Assembly (NCBI GenBank): GCA_030619585.1
Contig: JAUXBD010000107.1
Coordinates: 1 to 5,993 of the forward strand
Length of the DNA stretch: 5,993 nucleotides
Direction of reading: 5' to 3'
Source of the DNA: Desulfobacteraceae bacterium
Lineage (GTDB): Bacteria; Desulfobacterota; Desulfobacteria; Desulfobacterales; SURF-7
Shown here: piece after piece, positions 5,313-5,993 of the stretch
How positions within the stretch are numbered: the stretch's first letter is position 1
Layout: each line of letters starts with the position of its first letter
Translations under genes and position numbers: made by a program
Notes under the pieces: model-generated
The model's database searches: none
What the model saw: the letters and a program-made list of their open reading frames with translations, nothing else
Told to the model about the DNA's origin: nothing

Positions 5313-5993
5313 GTGGCGACAGACAAAAAAGCTGATAATAAAGGAACCACTTTAATTACAACCCATATAAATGCAGACTATGATTCCATAGCTTCCCTGC
5401 TTGCCGCTCAGAAACTATATCCTGGTTCAGTTGTTGTGTTCCCCGGCTCCTCTGAAAAAAATATAAGAAATTTTTTTATAAGCTCCATGGTATACATATT
5501 TAATATGGTGGATATTAAAAAAATTGACTTTTCAACCATTCAAACCCTGGTTCTTGTTGACACACGGAGGAAAAATCGAATTGGAAAACTCTCATCTTTG
5601 ATCGGAAGAGCAGGTGTTGATATACACATATATGACCATCATCCGCCCATGGCAGGTGATATTGAATCTAAACACGATATTTATGAACCAACAGGTGCAA
5701 CTGTTACAATGCTTGTTAACATCATTAAGGAAAAAGGGCTCGAGGTCTCGCCCGATGAAGCCACAATGATGTGCCTTGGTATATATGAAGATACCGGTTC
5801 TTTTACATTTTCCTCTACAACGGAAAAGGATTTTAAGGCTGCTGCTTTTCTCCTTTCAAAAGGAGCCAGCCTGAACACCATATCCGACCTTACCGCAAGA
5901 GAGATAAACCCTCAACAGATTGGCATATTAAACGATATGATCAGGTCCGCAATCCATTATGATGTAAATGGTGTTGACGTGGTTGTCACAACC
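5313..5993 (+). CDS. DHH-family phosphoesterase domain, probable N-terminus of a long tRNA nucleotidyltransferase (3' end beyond window)
   Basis: The frame is open for all 227 codons to the window edge. The DHH motifs are in order: motif I THINADYDS (His18, Asp22, Asp24), motif II LVLVDTR (Asp83), motif III DHH (108-110) and motif IV GIYEDTGSF (Asp160). These bind two divalent metals in NrnA/RecJ-type phosphoesterases, so the domain looks catalytically intact. Ala21 replaces the Pro usual in motif I. The segment VVVFPGSSEKNIRNFF and the RKNRIG stretch after motif II resemble the DHH-CBS-polyA-polymerase proteins of Desulfobacterota, where the DHH domain precedes two CBS domains and a nucleotidyltransferase that adds A to tRNA 3' ends. 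That C-terminal part would lie beyond the window, so the fused enzyme is inference; a stand-alone oligoribonuclease is the alternative. It is transcribed divergently from the radical SAM gene. No clear promoter was found on the plus strand in 5178-5312. Confidence 0.85.
   Translation, partial: MATDKKADNKGTTLITTHINADYDSIASLLAAQKLYPGSVVVFPGSSEKNIRNFFISSMVYIFNMVDIKKIDFSTIQTLVLVDTRRKNRIGKLSSLIGRAGVDIHIYDHHPPMAGDIESKHDIYEPTGATVTMLVNIIKEKGLEVSPDEATMMCLGIYEDTGSFTFSSTTEKDFKAAAFLLSKGASLNTISDLTAREINPQQIGILNDMIRSAIHYDVNGVDVVVTT

Noticed and set aside
5681..5881. Minus-strand open frame inside the DHH gene
   Set aside because: It lies entirely opposite a coding region with all conserved DHH motifs; a shadow.

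Overview
The window looks like a chromosomal segment from a moderately AT-rich Gram-negative bacterium. The best guess is a sulfate-reducing or related Desulfobacterota lineage. That rests on the PilS/PilC pair, the fragment of an HdrA/QmoA-type flavoprotein, and a DHH-type nuclease domain resembling the N-terminus of the long tRNA nucleotidyltransferases of that group. No rRNA, tRNA, CRISPR array, insertion sequence or phage gene is visible, and taxonomy is inferred from protein character only.

Layout. Everything from the left edge to about 5177 is on the minus strand; read in transcription order, right to left. First comes a radical SAM protein with a C-terminal winged-helix domain (5177-4227). 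A 136-bp gap with a candidate sigma70 promoter follows, then pilC (4090-2879, inner-membrane platform of the type IV pilus machine) and pilS (2800-1451, six-TM sensor histidine kinase). Next is a 45-codon remnant of an FAD-binding HdrA/QmoA-like protein (1425-1288), then rnhB (1260-625, ribonuclease HII). After a 169-bp gap with a perfect TTGACA box comes the N-terminal 151 codons of an unrecognised membrane-anchored coiled-coil protein, cut by the window edge (455-1). On the plus strand, a GTG-started DHH-family phosphoesterase begins at 5313 and runs off the right edge. It diverges from the radical SAM gene across a 135-bp gap.

How the genes fit together. PilC and PilS belong to type IV pilus biogenesis and its control. 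The response regulator PilR, which usually follows pilS, is absent; its place holds only the flavoprotein remnant and then rnhB. rnhB (removal of RNA from RNA-DNA hybrids), the DHH protein (probably tRNA 3'-end maturation or nucleotide/RNA turnover) and the radical SAM protein are housekeeping or unassigned neighbours with no obvious link to pili. The most interesting spot is the pilS-rnhB junction. It keeps an intact ribosome-binding site, start codon and Rossmann GxGxxG motif, but the gene stops after 45 codons, in the same frame as rnhB, and contains one copy of a 10-bp direct repeat whose other copy lies just past the stop.
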